Shown piece after piece: positions 60,850 through 64,000 of a DNA stretch of 64,000 nucleotides. The notes under the pieces were generated by a model. The model had not been told where the DNA came from and searched no databases. It was given only the letters and a program-made list of their open reading frames with translations. The position numbers and the translations under genes are program-made. Source of the stretch: XYD12-FULL-36-8 sp964613805 (GTDB lineage Bacteria > Bacteroidota > Ignavibacteria > Ignavibacteriales > Ignavibacteriaceae); assembly GCA_964613805.1 (NCBI GenBank), contig CAZTJF010000021.1:3125-67124 (forward strand). Direction: 5' to 3'. The first letter of the stretch is position 1. Every line of letters starts with the position of its first letter.

Positions 60850-63800
60850 ATGACTAAGACACTTATCAAAACTCTTTTTTTCCTTGCCTTACTTATTGGA
60901 ATTGTAGGATGTTCCTCCAAAGAGATCGTTAAGGAGCAGGAAAAAGAGCAAGAGCAGGAAAAAGAAAAAATTGAGCAAGTTGAAGAATTAAGCGAGGAAG
61001 AAGTGTTAGAAATAAGCACAGAGATAGTGAAAGAAATTTTACCTATCGTATTTCCTCCAAGTGCAAAGATTGAATCAATAAAAGCCGACAAGAAAAATAA
61101 AATTGTTAGGATTAATCTAAGCAAAGAATTTTCCTATGTGCCCATTAGAAATGAAACTGTTAAGATGCTTTATGAACAATTTAGAGAAGAACTTGGATTA
61201 AATTATTCTGATTATAAATTGCAGATCAATGCATTGAATTATCCAATTGAAACGTTAGTGCCGAATTATTATCGAAATGGTTTTGCCGAGTACGATCAAA
61301 AAAGAATACCGTTAAATAAAAACCTTAAACCCGAATCAATTGTTAGAAATATTAGTGCCAAGAACACTCCTGCAAATGGGCTTAACAACAAAAATATTTT
61401 ATTGTGGCACAGTCATGGCTGGTATTACAATAACAAACTTGAAAGATGGGAGTGGCAGCGTCCAAGATTATTTCAAAGCGTTGAAGATTTAATTCCGATG
61501 TCATTCACTCTTCCATATCTCATCCCAATGTTGGAAAATGCCGGGGCAAACGTTTTTGTCCCGCGTGAACGCGATATACAAACGAATGAAGTTGTGATTG
61601 ATAATGATTCGCCTGCAAATAGTATAACTCAATCGAGATTTACAATTTATGATGGCGAGAGACTTTCATGGCAGAAAGGAAATGAACCCGCGTTCGGAAT
61701 AGGTAATCCGCCGTACAAAGAAAACGAAAACCCGTTTAAACTTGGAAACCATGTGTACATATATTCCAATCTAAGTGGTGATGCGCGATGCGAATGGATT
61801 CCAGAAATTACCCAAGCAGGCGAATATGCTGTTTACATTTCTTATAAACATTCAAAGGAAAATGTTTCTGATGCACATTATATAATTCACCATCTTGGCG
61901 GTCAAACTGAGTTTGAAGTCAATCAGCAGATTGGAGGAAGCACCTGGATTTATCTCGGCAAGTTCAAATTTAAAGAAGGATTTAATCCGCGAATTGGAAA
62001 AGTTGTCCTGACAAATAAAAGCAAAGAACCCGGTGGAATTGTTTCTGCTGATGCAGTAAGATTTGGCGGTGGTATGGGAATAGTCGAACGAAACGGAATG
62101 ACAAGCGGCAGACCAAAATTTACTGAAGGTGCACGATATTGGCTTCAGTATGCTGGAATGCCCGATACTCTGGTTTACAGTCTCAATCAAAATGAAAATG
62201 ATTACAATGATGATTACCAAAGCCGTGCAGAATACGGAAATTACTTGTATGGGGCACCTTATGGTCCAAATAAAAATCGAAACTCTAAAGGTTTAGGAAT
62301 CCCAATTGATTTGTCACTTGCATTTCATACTGATGCGGGAATCTCAAGAAGTGATACAACAATAGGAACCTTGTCTATTTACAGTTTAACTTCCAATGAT
62401 TCACAATATGTTTTTCCCGATGGAATATCAAGACTTGCGAACAGAGATATAGCTGACATCATCCAAACACAAATTGTTGATGATCTGAGACAGAAATATG
62501 ATTTGAATTGGACTCGCCGTCATTTGATGGAAGCAAGATACAGCGAATCTGTCCGACCGAATTTTCCCTCGCTTCTACTTGAACTTCTTTCTCATCAAAA
62601 TTTTTTGGATATGAAATACGTTCTCGATCCCCGCTTTAGGTTCGATGTTTCCAGATCAATTTATAAAGGTATGCTTAGGTTTTTATCTTCACAGTACAAT
62701 TTTGATTACGTTGTTCAACCGCTTCCTGTTACGCACTTCTCAACTGAATTTGACAAAAATGGAAATGTGATATTAAAATGGAGACCGCAAGCTGATCCTC
62801 TTGAACCAACAGCATTTCCCACCAGGTATATTCTTTACACGAGAATAGATAATGCTGGATTTGATAATGGAATTTTAATGGATGAAAATTCTTTCATAAG
62901 AAAAATTGATAAAAATAAGATTTACAGTTTCAAGGTAACTGCGGTCAATGATGGCGGCGAAAGTTTTCCTTCCGAAATTCTATCAGTTTGCAAAACCGAT
63001 AATGATAAAAATCTGGTTATGATAATTAATGGTTTTGACAGAATTGCGCCGCCATCGACAGTCGAAGATACTTCATTCATTGGCTTTATAAATTTTCTCG
63101 ATGCAGGTGTTCCCGACAAATATGATATAAATTTTACCGGCGCTCAATATGATTACAATCCCAATTCACCGTACATTTCTAATGATGCACCAGGTCATGG
63201 TGCGAGCAATGCTGATTTTGAAACCAAAATTATTGCCGGCAACACGTTTGACTTTCCGTACGTTCATGGACAATCAATTAAGAATGCGGGGTATTCTTTC
63301 GTGTCATGCAGCGACGAAGCTGTGATGGATGGTTTTATTGATCTTAAAAAATATAAGATGATTGATCTTATTCTGGGAGAAGAAAAGAAAACAAAATGGC
63401 AAAAAAAATATGCTGATTCTGTAAATGGAATTCAATTTGAGGCAATTCCAGCTAAGCTTCAAAAGCAGTTAAAGGAATTTTTAAACAGTGGTAAAAACTT
63501 ATTCGTTTCCGGTGCTTATGTCGGCTCAGATTTGTTTTCAAATGGCGATGAGCAAAGCACGGATTTCGCTAAAAATATTTTACGTTTTAATCTGGTTACA
63601 GATCATGCAGCAAAAAAGGGAGAAGTATTCCCTATAAGATCGTCTTTCTTAAGAAACATGCGTAGCTTCAAGTTCAATTCTGAATTGAATGATTCCATTT
63701 ATGCGGTTGAAGCACCCGATGCAATCGCCCCACAAAATGGAGCTGAAACGATTTTACGGTACAAAGAAAATCAATTCGGTGCGGCGATTGGTTACAAGGG

Positions 63801-63903
63801 AAATTATGGTGTTGTGGTTTTCGGTTTTCCATTTGAGACAGTGTTAAAATCTGATGTGAGAGATGAAATTATGAAGGCGGTTATAAAATACTTCGGCATG
63901 TAA
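60850..63903 (+). CDS. Large lipoprotein with amidase-like and golvesin C-terminal-like domains
   Basis: A 1017-residue protein with a lipoprotein signal (GIVGC, Cys21) and a Glu/Lys-rich linker. Next comes a GerMN-like or similar small domain (residues 50-130). Then NILLWHSHGWYYNNKLERWE opens an amidase-like domain that resumes after an inserted golvesin-like beta domain (AGEYAVYISYKHSKENVSDA, YLGKFKFKEGF). LAFHTDAGISRSDTTIGTLS and RPNFPSLLLELLSHQN resemble the Zn-amidase fold with H and E ligands. An FN3-like module (ILKWRPQADPLEPTAFPTRY) and a C-terminal Rossmann-type domain (FVSGAYVGSDLF) follow. Bacteroidota relatives are often labelled xanthan lyase; true activity is probably on cell-wall or polysaccharide substrates and remains unproven. 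Confidence 0.75.
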   Translation: MTKTLIKTLFFLALLIGIVGCSSKEIVKEQEKEQEQEKEKIEQVEELSEEEVLEISTEIVKEILPIVFPPSAKIESIKADKKNKIVRINLSKEFSYVPIRNETVKMLYEQFREELGLNYSDYKLQINALNYPIETLVPNYYRNGFAEYDQKRIPLNKNLKPESIVRNISAKNTPANGLNNKNILLWHSHGWYYNNKLERWEWQRPRLFQSVEDLIPMSFTLPYLIPMLENAGANVFVPRERDIQTNEVVIDNDSPANSITQSRFTIYDGERLSWQKGNEPAFGIGNPPYKENENPFKLGNHVYIYSNLSGDARCEWIPEITQAGEYAVYISYKHSKENVSDAHYIIHHLGGQTEFEVNQQIGGSTWIYLGKFKFKEGFNPRIGKVVLTNKSKEPGGIVSADAVRFGGGMGIVERNGMTSGRPKFTEGARYWLQYAGMPDTLVYSLNQNENDYNDDYQSRAEYGNYLYGAPYGPNKNRNSKGLGIPIDLSLAFHTDAGISRSDTTIGTLSIYSLTSNDSQYVFPDGISRLANRDIADIIQTQIVDDLRQKYDLNWTRRHLMEARYSESVRPNFPSLLLELLSHQNFLDMKYVLDPRFRFDVSRSIYKGMLRFLSSQYNFDYVVQPLPVTHFSTEFDKNGNVILKWRPQADPLEPTAFPTRYILYTRIDNAGFDNGILMDENSFIRKIDKNKIYSFKVTAVNDGGESFPSEILSVCKTDNDKNLVMIINGFDRIAPPSTVEDTSFIGFINFLDAGVPDKYDINFTGAQYDYNPNSPYISNDAPGHGASNADFETKIIAGNTFDFPYVHGQSIKNAGYSFVSCSDEAVMDGFIDLKKYKMIDLILGEEKKTKWQKKYADSVNGIQFEAIPAKLQKQLKEFLNSGKNLFVSGAYVGSDLFSNGDEQSTDFAKNILRFNLVTDHAAKKGEVFPIRSSFLRNMRSFKFNSELNDSIYAVEAPDAIAPQNGAETILRYKENQFGAAIGYKGNYGVVVFGFPFETVLKSDVRDEIMKAVIKYFGM

Positions 63904-64000
63904 TTACTATAAGAGCACTAAAAAGTAATTATTCAATTAAAAATCTGAGTCTGTAAAATAATTTGTGTAAATGGGATTTAGATTTAAAGAACATTTAAAA

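Noticed and set aside
1..64000. tRNA or rRNA genes
   Set aside because: No T-loop GGTTCGAATCC-like blocks with matching acceptor stems and no rRNA-like conserved stretches were seen by eye on either strand.

Overview
The window looks like a chromosomal segment of an Ignavibacteria-type bacterium (Bacteroidota/Chlorobi side), probably free-living and AT-rich. The evidence is: a short group-1 sigma factor of Bacteroidota type; two secreted proteins ending in the NYPNPFNP C-terminal domain typical of type IX secretion cargo in Ignavibacteria; many lipoproteins with short signal peptides; a TAnnTTTG-type promoter element; and dispersed CCAGCATCCAG-like and GTCATTGCGA...TCGCAATGAC repeats. No rRNA, tRNA or CRISPR array was recognised.

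Region 1 (1-10.8 kb) is a mixed housekeeping and envelope region. It holds a subtilase cut by the window edge, an OB-fold lipoprotein, a lipoprotein MsrB, the primary sigma factor with a clear terminator, a nitroreductase, a free-standing AlaX-like editing domain, a class A penicillin-binding protein, an M64 peptidase, a four-helix-bundle protein, a LapA-like membrane protein and an M2/M3-type peptidase lipoprotein.

Region 2 (10.9-29.6 kb) is a conserved same-strand block. The order rimP-nusA-infB-rbfA-truB-ribF-rpsO-pnp-rng links transcription elongation, translation initiation, ribosome maturation and RNA decay. It continues with gcvT, a ComB-family phosphatase, ftsK, a RidA protein, a VOC dioxygenase-like protein and glycogen phosphorylase, and closes with a hairpin terminator.

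Region 3 (29.6-50.5 kb) is accessory and repeat-rich. It contains an ORF6N gene with a probable frameshift, a MOSC protein, an MFS transporter and an ATPase gene preceded by a striking array of ACGTAA/TTACGT units. A second, degraded copy of the MFS 3' end lies downstream of the ATPase. Further on are aldo/keto reductases, hydrolases, a full-length DpnI-type methyl-dependent restriction endonuclease without a methylase, and a probable regulon (membrane protein, winged-helix regulator, TPR protein, TonB-dependent receptor) with the same palindromic operator in front of two transcription units. Several small membrane proteins and lipoproteins follow.

Region 4 (50.6-64 kb) encodes mostly exported or membrane proteins: a phosphodiester glycosidase and a beta-lactamase-family hydrolase with sorting domains, a YIP1 protein, a zinc ribbon-LemA-M48 peptidase cluster and a very large golvesin/amidase-like lipoprotein.

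The most interesting points are the ATPase cassette with its palindromic upstream array and flanking MFS duplication, the orphan DpnI, the duplicated operator, and repeat-derived peptides apparently inserted in frame into coding sequences. All family calls come from reading motifs by eye; no database search was run.
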